In this document: piece by piece, positions 24,836 to 38,081 of the stretch
How the letters are laid out: each line of letters starts with the position of its first letter
Numbering within the stretch: the first letter of the stretch is position 1
Assembly: GCA_024516155.1 (NCBI GenBank)
Contig: JAJJXM010000031.1
Location: 558,001 to 622,000, forward strand
Source of the DNA: Pyronema omphalodes
Lineage: Eukaryota; Ascomycota; Pezizomycetes; Pezizales; Pyronemataceae
DNA length: 64,000 nucleotides
Reading direction: 5' to 3'
Program-made: the position numbers and the translations under genes
The notes under the pieces: generated by a model
Told to the model about the DNA's origin: nothing
Databases searched by the model: none
The model's input: the letters and a program-made list of their open reading frames with translations, nothing else

Positions 24836-25040
24836 AGGGCTTCGGGGGCTTCAAGGGCTTCAAGGTTCAAGGGCTTCGGGGGCTTCGGGGGCTTCGGGGG
24901 CTTCGGGGGCTTCAGGGGCTTCGGGGGCTTCGAGGGCTTCAGGGGCTTCGGGGGCTTCGGGGGCTTCGGGGGCTTCGGGGGCTTCGGGGGCTTCGGGGGC
25001 TTCGGGGGCTTCGGGGGCTTCGGGGGCTTCGGGGGCTTCA
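24836..25040. repeat. Nonamer minisatellite (gggcttcgg)n
   Basis: About 20 copies of gggcttcgg with caagg and cagg variants clustered at the left. The frame stays open as a Gly-Ala-Ser repeat, which I attribute to the period of nine. Confidence 0.93.
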
Positions 25041-26424
25041 GTTATAGGTGTTAGTTGTGATTTCTGGTGATCGGTTTTTTTTAGATAATGCAGTTTTGGC
25101 AGTTTCTTTAGATAAAGCAGTTTCTTTAGACAGACCAGTTTTCAGTTTTCAGTTTCCAATAGTTTACCTGGTTTAGCTGGTTTAGCTGGTTTGCCAAGCC
25201 TTTTATTCGGTTGACTGGTTTTCGCAGTCAAAGGAAAAAATAATCGTTATTTCATGGTATTTTCTAATATGATATGATATGATATGATATGACATGATAA
25301 GTTGAGATAAAATAAGACGTGATATGATATGATAAGACAAGCAAAGAGAAGTCAAGAAGATTGAAACCTGCAGAAGTTAAAAGATGAAAAAACATTAAAA
25401 GACGAAAAACATTGGAAGACAAAAACGTTGAAAAAAAAGATGAAAAAACATTAACAGGCAAAAAAAAAGAAAGAAAGAAGAAAGGAAAGAAGTAACAGAA
25501 CAAGTAAGTAAAAAGGGAAAAGGAACCCAATCAAGACATAAAAAAAAGGAGGTGAAAAAGGAAGGTAAGGTAAGGTAAGGTAAGGTAAAACAAACAAACG
25601 AAAAAACGGAAAGAATAAAAGAATAACACGTTAACAAAATGGGGAAGGTAGAAGAAAAAAAACAGAAAAAGAAAGAACAAAAAAGAAGGGTAGAATAAAA
25701 ATAAATATTAGAAGAGAAAGTAACAAAAACAAGTCAAGAAAAGTTAGAACAAAAAAAAATGGAAAGGAAAAAAAAGGCTTCAGTTTAGTTTAGTTTAGTT
25801 TAGTTTAGTTTAATCAAGTTTAGTTTAATATAGTTCATCATAAAGATTTCAAAGCAACAATACTGTATGACAATGACGACGTTAATATAAAAGGTAAAAG
25901 GCAAAGGCGAAAAAGAAAGCAACAAAAAAACCGAAAAAAGAAGAAAAGAAAATACGAAAAGAGTAAGTAATTTGCAAGAAACGTTGAAAAAAAAAAATAA
26001 AAAAAATCCCTAATTGCCATCTTTCATCTAATAAATCTCATAAGTTGTCTTATTCTTACTTCCATCAACTCTCGCTCTGTCTCAAAAAAAAATTATAACA
26101 AAAAAAGAAATCCTCTCAATCCCCTCAGTCCTCCCAATACCCTCCATTCACTATCCACTCCATCCACTTGATCCCCTTAATCCACTCAATCACCTCAATC
26201 CCCTTAATCGCCAATTAATCCGTCTCATCTGCCACAATACTCCTAGCTTCACCAGGCTTAATCTAGCTAATCCGGCTCATCCAGCTCGCCTCAGCTCACC
26301 CTGCTACATCTGGATCTACCAGGCTTCACATGGTTTCACAGAGCTTCGCCGAGCTTGCAGACTTCGCCAGACTATGCCAGACTCCACCGGGCTTCGCAAG
26401 GTCCGCCCACACACATCGTACCTC

Positions 26425-27990
<1,566 letters not shown>

Positions 27991-28893
27991 TATTACTGGT
28001 GGTTTATGTGGTGGTGGTGGTTGTAGTGGTAATAGTAGTAGTAGTGGTGGTGGTGGTAAAGAAGGTTGTATGTGTGTGGGATACGGGGTCGTTCACTAGG
28101 CGTTCAAGGGGAGATGTGATGTGATGTCTTGTCTTGTCTGTCTATTCGTACGTTCCTCGGGGTTCGGATATGATATCTGCAGTTATCGTCTTTGTCGTTC
28201 TTTTCGTCGCAAGTGAACGTGACTTTGAATAGTCGTGGTGTAGTGAACTGAAACTGGACGGTCTGCGGACTGAAGATGGGATGGAGAGCAGCGAGAAGCA
28301 GCAGCAGCAGCAGCAGCAAGGAACTACGCGTATGTTTGTCTTGCTGGAGCGGCGAGCCTGGGTGGTTGCTACGGTGCTTCGTTAGTGCGTGCCAGTGCCA
28401 GTATGGCTGGATACGGCTGGCTTCACTGGGGGGACGGGGGGGGGGAGGGGGGATGGGTTTCGAATGACTGATACGCTCAGCTCGATAAAGGATCCTTGCT
28501 GGGGCTTGCTGATGGGGGGTGCTGATGTCGCTGAGGCTTTCCAGTCTGGATAAAATGTTGAGTTTTGACTTGCACTTTTTCAACGTTTTAAATAATCTGG
28601 AAAGATCAAGTTGGAAAGTACGTGAATCTAGTTTTTTATTTTCAGAGAAGGGGTTTGAATAATAACTTCAACGGGAGAATGTTCATCCCATCTTGATAAA
28701 ATCCAGAATCAGAATCAAAAACACCCCCCGATTCATCACTTTATCCCTTTGAAATACATAATCAGAATCCATATTCCGTGGGCGATCCAAGCATAACATC
28801 CCCAAAGCCACATTACAGGAGAGCAGCAGTATCTTAGTATCTTAGTATCCACTTATCTCACAGTGTCGGAACGCAGCTTCCTACTTCAACTTG

Positions 28894-28925
<32 letters not shown>

Positions 28926-29783
28926 ACTATGCGGAAACTCAGGAACTCTACATACATACATAAGCGATAGATGTCATATAGAACATTCTAACGACATTCT
29001 CCGGCATCTTCTATCGTCAATGGGAAGCAACCCATTCGCTGGATTGTTTGGTATACAGTAGGAATAGATCTAAATCAAGAAAGTCAAGACAAGACAGCCT
29101 ACTTTATCCCTTGTTCAACCATACAGGAGATGCAGCAGCAACAACGGCGGCGCGACGAACATGTAACCGCGCAATTCGCAACCCGCAACCCGCAACACAC
29201 CACCAACCACGAAGATGAGAAGATGAGTGGGGACGAGAACGAAACCAGTGAGAACCAGTGAAGACCAGCGGGGGCCAGTGGAGACAAGACAAGGTGAGGC
29301 GAGGTGAGGCGATCCTGCGATCCTGCGAGCCTGCGGGACTGAGAGACTGCGACGCTGCGAGACTGCGAGACGAAGAGAAACTCTCGTCAACTCACACGAC
29401 ACGGCATTCTCGCACTCTCTTTTGCACCCGCTCCACTCCACATTATTCCCCAGTATACCCCCTGCTTCTAGTTCACGTCGCCGGTTTATGCATTTTTTTG
29501 TATTCTTATGGATGCATGTCATCTTATGGATAATGGTGCCTTTTACACCTTAACTGTAATGTACACAGGTTACAGGTATCTTTTTATCATTGGTGAATAT
29601 GTAAACAGAAGCCCTGGAAGCCCCAGATGTCCATAACCCCCCAGAAGCCCTGGGAGCCCAAACAACCCAAACAACCCAGCCATCTCCAAACCCCCAGAAC
29701 CCCCCAGAACCCCCATAAACCCCCATAAACCCGCATAAACCCCCAGAAACCCCAACCCGATCCATTCCCATACGTACAACTAA

Positions 29784-30473
29784 GGGTGAGTTTGGTTCGG
29801 CCTTAAACAATGTTTTTAGCCGGATTTGAAACAATGTTTAAAATAAGTGTTTGGTTTCCGTGGAAGTTGCACCTCAGAACAATGTTTCTTGCTTCGCCGA
29901 GACACCAGGAAAAGTTTGCGACCGTGAACTCTGAACATTGTCACCGCCACAATCAAAACAACACCAACCCCAATTCATTTTCACACTATTCCACATTTTA
30001 TTCTCGCGTGAATATCCCTCCCTCTGCAAATTTGCATTCGTGAAAAAAAAAGTGTGCTAACAAAACGATGGATATTGATGATGTAGATTCCATCTCCAAC
30101 AGCGACAGCGAGTCCAGCGCCTCCAGCTCCGATGAGGAGGAGAATGCCGGCCAACTTTTATCATCGTGGATTCGGCAGGTCCGTGATGTTGTGTGTCAAC
30201 AACTGTCATCAGCGGAGGAAGGACACTATGCTCCTCATTAGTTGAAAAAAAATTCGGCTACCAAGAAAAAATAATACTTCTAGAACATCACGCGTTGTAC
30301 TCTTTGAGATTAGAATGTGGCTTCCGGGAAGCAGGTTGTGGCGCGTGGTGAAAAAATTGGTGGGAGGAACCAAACGGTCCATGTTCTGAAAAAAAGTCGA
30401 GGTGGAGGCTTGGCGGTGACAAGAAACTTCGGTTCCAGTTGGAACAATGTTTCGAGTTGTACCAAACCCTGCC
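29784..30473 (+). mobile_element. PIF/Harbinger-like element, 690 bp, TAA target duplication
   Basis: The left end starts gggtgagtttggtt and the right end is an imperfect inverted version ending accaaaccctgcc. Subterminal aaacaatgttt words also occur inverted. TAA flanks both sides (29,781-29,783 and 30,474-30,476), the 3-bp target duplication of PIF/Harbinger elements. Inside is a 57-codon frame (30,068-30,241) rich in Asp, Ser and Glu that could be a leftover transposase N-terminus. The 97-bp palindrome at 62,329-62,425 has near-identical ends, so both belong to one family. Confidence 0.75.
30068..30241 (+). CDS. Short acidic ORF inside the Harbinger-like element
   Basis: This 57-residue frame begins Met-Asp-Ile-Asp-Asp-Val-Asp and has a Ser/Asp/Glu cluster (residues 9-27), then Trp-Ile-Arg-Gln. 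It lies wholly within the transposon ends. Harbinger-type transposases often begin with such acidic, Ser-rich leaders, so it may be a truncated first exon. No DDE catalytic region is present. Confidence 0.3.
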   Translation: MDIDDVDSISNSDSESSASSSDEEENAGQLLSSWIRQVRDVVCQQLSSAEEGHYAPH

Positions 30474-30559
30474 TAACTGTATCTATAAAACCCCGCGTTG
30501 TCAATCTACATTCCATATCCCCTCTTATATGAATTCCAGCTCCCAGGCTCCCCTCTCCC

Positions 30560-30640
30560 ATTCCACAAATCCCACAAATCCCACAAATCCCACAAATCCC
30601 ACAAATCCCACAAATCCCACAAATCCCACAAATCCCACAC
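30560..30640. repeat. Nonamer minisatellite (cacaaatcc)n
   Basis: Nine tandem copies. The open frames through it read as Asn-Pro-Thr or Lys-Ser-His repeats, depending on frame, and are not taken as genes. Confidence 0.93.
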
Positions 30641-33047
30641 ATTCCGTACATTCAACATCACTACATATATACATAACTACAAGCACCCCACCCCATCCCC
30701 ATCCCTATCCCAGACCCCAGACCCCAAAGTCCGCATATATCAATCTTTATCGGCGTAGCGTGAAATGGTATGGTATGGTGTGGACTTAGCATACTTCTAC
30801 TTCTGTTTTGCGTTGGTAGCTGTGGTAGCTGTGGTGGTTGGTCTGTGCTCTGGATGGATGCTGGATACTGGGCTGGGATGGGAGTGGGATGGGCTGGGCT
30901 GGGATGGGATGGCAGTTTGAGAATAAATCTTTATATGGGCATACACTTGTACAGATAGATTATATAGCTAAAGACTAAAGACTAAAATGATATCCTGGGG
31001 TGTGCTGCTTAATCTCGTGACTGGGTATCTCTTTATTGTTTATATTAGTCGGTAATGGATATTGGATTGTTTGTGCGGATTTTGAAATATCATCGTTAAT
31101 ATCAGATTATCGATATCATCTTTAATGTCGATATCAGATTATCGATGTAAATATGAATAACAATAACAATAATCAACCCGTAAGTTTAAACCTGGTATAA
31201 CTATTCCTAACCTAAAGCCTAACTATAACTACAACTACAACTACAACTATGTACAACTATAACTACAACTATACCATACAGTGTACACAATATTCCATAC
31301 ATAATATAATAGAATATATATATACAGATCCTAAGTGTTTCCGGTATGACTATACATATGCCTAATTGCTAGTTACTGGATACTGGGAAGATATTCAGAT
31401 GTAAATATACAAGAAATATAAGCAATATAAACAACACGGTACACAGTACAGTATACAACCCTCCTCCCCCCCCCCCCCCCCAGGCTATAACAAACAACAC
31501 CCTCTATACTTTTCTCTACAAAACCCATAAACCCATAATAACTCTACAACCCACAACACCCCTCCCCCCTCCCCGATGGGACAGCTTTTCTGTCAATAAA
31601 CCACAGGGAACCCGGGAAAGATATCATAAATTGGGTGGTAAATAAAGGTATAAAGGTAGCTTTTTTTTGTTTTTGGAAACGGAGAAAACGGAGAAGGAGA
31701 TATGGTATGGTATGGTATGGTATGGTATGATTTTCCGGGAGTATATTATATATAAGCTATAACCTATAACCTATGACAAGACGCGGGGAGTATTCGCTGT
31801 AATCACAGATAAATTGTAGACTGTAAACCACATGAGCCTATGAGCCTATGAGCCTATAAGCCACATGAGCCTATAAGCCAGAGAAGCCTATGAGCCATAA
31901 ATTAAGGGCTCTAAGTATCTAAATCAATGAAATCTCCATCCACATCTGAAATCTAGATCCAGATCCAGGTTCCTTATACAAAGAACAATAACAAATAATA
32001 ATAACAATACTCCATCTTTGTCATTATAACCATAATCCACAACCATCTTCGTAATCCATCTTGATAATCCATCTTCATAACCATAATCCATCTTCATAAT
32101 CCACAACCATCTTCATAATCCACAATCCATCTCCATCTCCATCTCCACAACCATAACCACAACCATAAAAAAAAACTCCCTACCAAAAAAAAAAACAACA
32201 AAAATTCTATAGAAGTTTTTTTTTTGATAACTTTAATTTTTATCTGTATATATATCTATCATACAAGTCTGGTTAAGATTTTATTTAGGCTGGGATGGAT
32301 TTGTTTATTGATGTTGATGACAGATTTTCTGAGGGTTGAAGTGTGAGGGGTTGCCAGGGTTGGTTTGTTGGGTGTGTTTATTTATTTCTTTAATGATGAT
32401 GAACTGCTGGGTTTGTGGGTTTGTGGGTTTGTGGACTTATGGACTCATGGGCTGAGGATTTGTTTTTCTTGGTGGGAGGGAAAACATGGAATGGTTGTTG
32501 TTTATTGTTTAATGGTTAATGGTTTAGTGAATGGTGAATGGTATTGATTGAGGTAGAGAGGAAGATATGGAATATGTGTGGGTGAAGTAATGGCGGGATA
32601 GATGTAGTAGATCCCGGAGAACCGTTGTGCAGTTACATAGCTGTCGCAACGGTAAAGCAAATTAGAAATATTGTTGAATTTACATACCCATACCCACATA
32701 GGCTCCCGTTTGAAAATGAGTATACGATACAATTCATAAAATGCATCATCATCGTTATTATCACGTAACTCCCAATACTGTCCGTCTTTCCATACCTGCA
32801 CCCGCAACAGCTTCCACTGGAAAATGAGTATACAACACAAATCACAATGAAACACCATCATCAATTCAATCCCCATCGTAACACACGGATATTTTTACAC
32901 GGGGTAAAAGAAAGTCTATTCCACTTTTTTTTTCTGTATCAAAAAACGAAAACCGTCCTTCTCTTCCCTTCCTCCCCTATCTCGTCTAACAAGACTGAGT
33001 TTCCAAAACCATGACCACCGGGTATCAATGACAAAAGAGGAACGAGT

Positions 33048-33718
33048 TTACTCCTCGTCAGTGACGTAGCGGTGACGGATGTCCTTCCACTGACGTCCCT
33101 TGTTCATGTTGTCCCAGACCTTGTCGGCGGTGGTGTCGAAGAACCTATGGCGCGGTTTATGTCAGCCCTCTGCTTGATTGTCTGGATGTGCTGGTTCGTG
33201 GTTTGTTCGGCATTCTCTTAGGTACTCGGCTTGCTCTGGCTCCTCCGCCACAGCCGGGACCGGCGTTGATGTGCGAGTGATAGTAGAGGTGCGAAACTCG
33301 GTGTAGTCAAGGTAAGAAGGACACAGCATCGAGCAATGGGCATAGTTGGATCCAATGTCCGTGGTGCTGATTGTATAGCAAAAGGTATTGGGAGACCTAC
33401 ATCTCGAACGCGAAAGCGGAGGTGAAGACGGCACCGACGAAGACGTAGTTGCGACGGAACACGGCGTTGTAGATGGTGTTGGAGAACTGTATTTCATGAT
33501 CAGCTCATGATCCTTCTTCTACGATTCCTCTTCTTTGTATGTCCCTCCTGCTCTCCCCACCACCATCATCATCCACCATCTTGCCGTGCCGCTTCCTTTA
33601 ATTATTCCTCCTCTTCCAGTCCTCCGATGCGATCTGCACCCCGCGGCATCTGACAGTGGTACGATATGGTGGGCGGGAGAGATGAATTGTCGGAATTGTT
33701 GTGTGTACGTACAGACAT
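33048..33718 (-). CDS. QCR9: Cytochrome bc1 complex subunit 9 (QCR9)
   Basis: This is a single-span inner-membrane subunit of respiratory complex III. Three coding exons give 62 residues, the usual size: a 6-base first exon coding Met-Ser (33,713-33,718), 33,401-33,486, and 33,048-33,144. Splice sites are GTACGT...TACAG and GTAGGT...CATAG with a CTGAC branch, and frame is kept throughout. The product has IYNAVFRRNYVFVGAVFTSA (membrane span and flank), then Phe-Ala-Phe-Glu-Met, and the conserved GRQWKDIRHRY near the C-terminus. The small exons hide it from simple frame scans. The first exon could be longer if translation starts elsewhere, but the length fits. It is divergent from IES6. Confidence 0.92.
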
Positions 33719-34190
33719 GACGGCTGGCTCGGGCTCGACGGAATTCGAAATTCGTGAAATGAGAGTTGCGTTAAGGTGGAGTTTCTAAGTTTCCGCTGAA
33801 GCCGGGTGGACGCAAAGCGAAAGTTGCCGATGAAATCTTGCCGGGTAACTTGATATGTCTTTGTAAGCTTGTTGTGTGGACAATGATTGGCCAAGCTAGG
33901 GGAAAGAAAGAGTGAAGACCCCGGCCTTCCCGGGTCCCGTAATGACAGGGAAAGGAACGCGGAACGCGCTTGACTATTCGGACCGCGTGAACTCACTTTC
34001 AAGATTGAAACCAGCAACAAAGAGAGTAAAACGGCATAACCAATTTCTCGCACCAACCCTACGATACGCGAAGAACATAGGAGAGAATTCCACCACCCTC
34101 GTTAAGCTTCATTACCATCGAAATATCCGCGCCGCACCTTAGCTTCCATCAAGCCTTCCCGCAGCTCCCCAGCTCTCCTCTATCGCCGCC
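33719..34190. promoter_or_regulatory. Divergent promoter between QCR9 and IES6
   Basis: The two start codons point away from each other with 472 bases between, so both promoters must lie here. The interval includes a gattggcc CCAAT-box-like word near 33,883. I see no clear TATA box. No other feature was recognised. Confidence 0.5.
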
Positions 34191-34664
34191 ATGTCTACCC
34201 CCAGCTCCAAGAAAAGCAAAGCAGTCCCTCCCGTAAACCCCCCGGCGGGTCCAAACCCCTTACTAGAGCTTCTCGACATAACTCCTCATCCCAAGGGATT
34301 CAAAAACCCGGACTACAAACCCGCCGCCCGCCGCAACAAGAACTTGAAGCAGATGCTCAGTGATGCCGCAGCAGCTTCCAAGCCCTCTGCAGCTGGACCT
34401 ACCTCCGGACCTACCTCGGCACCTGCTGCACCTACTGCATCCGTAAATGAAATGCAAACCACTTACGCCAATATCGAAAGTGCGCCGAGTTTCAAGAGGG
34501 GGAATAGGTGGTGTGATATTACGGGATTGCCGGCAAAGTATACGGATCCTAAGACGAAGCTGAGGTATAGGGATGGGGAGGTTTATAAGGTTGTTAGAAG
34601 CCTTGCCCCAGGAGGACCGGAAATGTATTTGAGTGTCAGGGGTGCCAATGTGGTTTTGAAATAA
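34191..34664 (+). CDS. IES6: INO80 complex subunit Ies6 (YL1 C-terminal domain)
   Basis: This nuclear subunit of the INO80 chromatin remodeller pairs with the actin-related protein Arp5. It is a single exon of 157 residues, close to the yeast protein length. The N-terminal half is Pro/Ala/Ser-rich, with a PHPKGFKNPDYKP segment at about 33-45. The C-terminal YL1_C domain (about 98-150) shows RWCDITGLPAKYTDPKTKLR followed by Tyr-Arg-Asp-Gly-Glu-Val-Tyr, diagnostic for Ies6/YL1. YL1/Swc2 itself would be much longer. The start ATG is the first in frame after the shared promoter. Confidence 0.94.
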   Translation: MSTPSSKKSKAVPPVNPPAGPNPLLELLDITPHPKGFKNPDYKPAARRNKNLKQMLSDAAAASKPSAAGPTSGPTSAPAAPTASVNEMQTTYANIESAPSFKRGNRWCDITGLPAKYTDPKTKLRYRDGEVYKVVRSLAPGGPEMYLSVRGANVVLK

Positions 34665-35759
34665 ACCGGCGTAATGTGTTGCATATGGCGTTTGTTTTTT
34701 GTGGGTTTAGCATTGCGTTTGCTTCTTTTCAGAGGAGGAGGGATAATTAATGATACGGTGCGGAGGATCGTTTGTGAGAGGAGTATACTGGGGTTGAAGA
34801 AGGTTGTGCTTAATGGCTGAGCATTTGAAACGGATTACATAAATTATTCAGCTGTGCTATCATCAAGTCTTTCATTGCATTCAAAAATTGTACCTCCGGG
34901 GGGTTTTTACTTTTTAAAGCGGCGTCAAAAAGCAAATACATGATGATTGTGTTTATCTCTTAGGACATGAAGCATGAAGCATGATGAATGCTACCGCACT
35001 GATGTTGATACACGACACCAAGCTCCAATTTTGCCGACCCGAAGACTGTTACCTGTTCATTCAGCCCGTAATCCTTGCTATGTGAATCATTATATGTGTT
35101 GCCGCGGTAATAACAATCGTCAAAGTAGTTAATGTTGGTGTAGTTGTGGATAGTGATAGATATCACAGCGGCAATGATGATACAGTTACGTCGTCGATGT
35201 GCCTAACCATACCTCAGAAGCCGTTAAGCTTCACTTTGCCGATCCGATACTTGAGAGTTTTTGTTACATGTCCCATAGAGCCTGCAACATTATCGGTGTT
35301 TACAATTATCTTCCATGTCATTTTTGCATACTTAATCCCTAGCACCTTCTCCTCGAAAGTATATCTTCCTCCGTCACTTAACCGTCATTGATTATTCAAC
35401 ATCACCACTCAATGCCTCCTAAAATCACCATACGTCATCAACTTTACCTTTGTTATCGAATTCTTAATCTAAGCCTACTTCTCAATATCGAAACTCTTTC
35501 TTTTTAACAACTTCTTTTTTCTAAATCCCGCTATCTACCTTTGTAAAGTTTGAGGAGGATAACAACATTTCACTTGAGAAAGAATCAAGCTGCCAACCCA
35601 AATCTACAGCGAGTAGAACCAATCCTCTTTCTCCTTGGAGAATCCCACAGCGGAAAAATTTTCAGCCCAGAATCCGTTTAACCATAATCCAAATTGGATC
35701 GATAGCCAGAGTTTTGGTTAGGTACTTATATAATCTTCTAATCCACTGAAGTCGATATC
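34665..35759. other. Intergenic, no supported gene
   Basis: This includes the IES6 3' flank and AT-rich DNA. Repeated tttgccga(c/t)ccga words near 35,030 and 35,236 may be traces of a small repeat. No coding exon was recognised. Confidence 0.5.
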
Positions 35760-36005
35760 ATGGCAGGGAAGGTTTATCTATTTGATGAAATATGTGAGTA
35801 CTTGGAATCCCAGGCAATTAATGGTGCGGGGTTTCGAAATTGGATGGCTAAATAATCATATACAGATTTCGTTGCTTACTCCCCACAAAATCCACCTATT
35901 GAAACACCCCGAATTACGGACGCTCCGTCGGAAGGAAGACATTCTGATAGGACTTGTTTTGTGGCGATATTATACACATGCAGTGTACCCGCCATCTGGA
36001 ACTGA
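35760..36005 (+). CDS. Hypothetical two-exon small protein
   Basis: ATG at 35,760; exon 1 is 35,760-35,793 and exon 2 is 35,866-36,005. The 72-base intron has a perfect GTGAGT donor and an ATACAG acceptor, and the phase matches, giving about 57 residues. The product begins MAGKVYLFDEIYFVAYSPQN and has no domain I know. A further intron could link it to the acidic frame ending at 36,444, but I found no phase-compatible donor. It may be the 5' part of a broken gene. Confidence 0.35.
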
Positions 36006-36128
36006 TGATACTTTGCGAGGTGCCAGGTGCTTTCAGACTGTTGAGTTTTCCTTCGGTTTTAAGCGTCAAACTTCGCCAAGTCTTGATGCTCTCAGCTACC
36101 ATTAAAAATCACAACCTTCTGTTGTCAG

Positions 36129-36444
36129 TGACGAGGAAGATGCAAGCATTCCTACCGAAATCGAAGTCATGGTGGAGCACATGCTGGAAATGTTCCTCAG
36201 AGCAGAGGAAACTGACGTTTCCCCCGAGGAAACCGACGTTGCCGCAGAGGAAACTGACGTTGCCGCAGAGCAAACTGACGTTGCCGCAGTGAAAACAACC
36301 GACTGCACCCACCACGCCCGTGGCGCAGTTTACGCCCTCTCTTACCTGAGACGAACTGAAGACCAGAGTGGATTCAAAGGCTGGTCCCGTGCATCCGCAA
36401 TAATTACAAAAGGTGGATCAAATCTCAAACTCGCGATGAACTGA
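36129..36444 (+). CDS. Hypothetical acidic ORF with 7-residue tandem repeats
   Basis: The frame is open after a TTGTCAG acceptor-like site at 36,128 and carries four tandem copies of a 21-base unit encoding Glu-Glu-Thr-Asp-Val-Ala-Ala (36,206-36,289). After it comes an unrelated basic tail. The first methionine is at 36,169. No family was recognised. It could be the 3' exon of the preceding candidate, or a relic. Confidence 0.3.
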
Positions 36445-38081
36445 AGCTATCCCTGGTGGACAGAAAGCTCCACGGCTTGGTCTGGGTTACGGTGGGTTTC
36501 CTCTCCTCATGCTAGATCAGCAAGCTATAGCTGTTGAATAAGCGAGTGGGCTAATGATTTTTCCAGTTGCTGGAGTCGATGATAGTGTTATGGTCAATTG
36601 ATTTGTATCGGATTGGTGTTACACTGCCCTGTTAAGGCAAGACTTCCAAGGAGATGACCGTATCTCCGTTTTTCGGTGAAGTTCTCGATGCCATTTCAGC
36701 TGATCTGGGGGCATCAAAAGCAGTGGGTATAAAATTGTTAAAAATGTATATGGAAATGATAAAATTTTGTGTAAGTAAGTGTTATCCCACTAGGCAAAAC
36801 ATATACACAAAAAATGTATAGAAATTATAACGTCACATGTACCACAGGGCAATCCTACAAAGGAGTTAGGAATGGTGATTTGGTGGGAAACATGGCATTT
36901 AGAAATGCGAAATTGAAAACGAATTAGTTTAACATAATATGTCGCCGTCATGACCTTACGGTCAAATGGGTCTATGAAGAAATAATTGAATTGAAATGAC
37001 ATGACATGCACTCCCTTTAGCTTGCAAAATCAATATCTGAATTATTTCATGGGATATCACCTGATTGCACAAGGTTACTCATAGAATACGAATCTTTACT
37101 ACTTTAACGGTATAAGACTCGGTAGATATCCGATGGAGGAGGTATAGCTTCTTATGGCACTGGTCCTAAGTAATGATGTATTTATACTCAGAGGAAGAGC
37201 AAAAGATATGACGTAAGGTTGGTACTGATCAGTATTACCACAAGCGGTATTGAAAGGCGAGTATTTTCGAGGAATATGATTAGGCATTTTGTTGGTATCG
37301 TGTATTTTATCTATACTCAATGTTTGAATTGATGGATCCTTACTGACTTCATATTCCAAGTGGAATAACTATTCACCAAGTGGTGAGGTGGATCATTTTT
37401 GATGAAAGTGAAAGTGAAGCAGGGAGAAAACTTTCATTTGGAGCTGTGCTGTGAGGGTGAAATTTACATCACCCAGCTGAACATGCGGTATCACTCGTCA
37501 GCTTGGTTCGACCGCCTCGAGTTGCCATTCACAAAATTATTAGGGGGCTTCGGTCGAGGTTTACGAGGGCGCTTTTTCTTTTGAGGACGATTGGGGAGCA
37601 GGAGATTGAGAAGCCTCATTGGGTGGCTTCAGCCACGAGGACAGGACAAGGTTTTTTTGTCCAGCATAGTCCTCAAAGGCCTCGGATGGCGTATTATTAA
37701 AATTCAAAATCCCTACATTATTATAGGCAGTAGATATATCGATGTGAAATACAACCTGAAACTTTGAGGCAGAAACTAGTACAAAGGAATGCGAATCTGT
37801 TTTGCGTTTCAAGTGTTTACTTGATGCTAGAGAGGATCGGTGGTGCTTATCACATGCGTACGCATGCTTTTTTTTCAGGTGGATGTACTAATACACTGAC
37901 TGTGTTGTATCTTGTAAGTTCTTTACCTTGGTTCTCTGTACTAGATACCTATCTGCCGCATACATCTCACTCCCTTGCTCGCTTGATTTTGCATCATCAA
38001 CACTCCACCTCCACATTACCGCACTCGAAGTCTACCACATCCTTCGCCTCTACAAAGCCCACAATTCTAATCGAATCCGAC
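36445..38081. other. Intergenic upstream of the 38-kb family gene
   Basis: I see no certain gene. An open frame of about 30 codons at 36,376-36,490 looks protein-like, but I could not place it in a gene model. The last 250 bases are the promoter and leader of the gene starting at 38,082. Confidence 0.45.

Larger units (their letters stand above)
22475..26424. other. Gene-free, minisatellite-rich intergenic region
   Basis: I see no supportable gene in this 3.9-kb stretch. After a G-rich block it is a patchwork of short tandem repeats: cttagata words near 22,900, accgaaatcatac near 22,990-23,110, two ggtgaatat arrays, ccaaatccc and cccagtaac runs (23,850-24,060), and the arrays listed separately. 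From 25,260 to 26,000 it is purine-rich with poly-A tracts and tgata, aaggt and ttagt repeats. Confidence 0.7.
27991..33047. other. Long intergenic region with one DNA transposon remnant
   Basis: Besides the Harbinger-like element (29,784-30,473), I find no supported gene. Contents include gtggtggt repeats near 28,000, cagcag and catcat runs (28,295-28,320; 28,895-28,925), gcgagactgc repeats near 29,340, cagaaccccc / taaaccccc repeats (29,690-29,750), the cacaaatcc array, a poly-C tract near 31,463-31,480, and cataatccatctt repeats (32,030-32,160). The last few hundred bases are probably QCR9 3' flank. Confidence 0.6.

Noticed and set aside
24804..25070. Gly-Ala-Ser repeat frame as a collagen- or silk-like gene
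   Set aside because: It is simply the 9-bp array read in frame, with unrelated flanks and no start or splice context.
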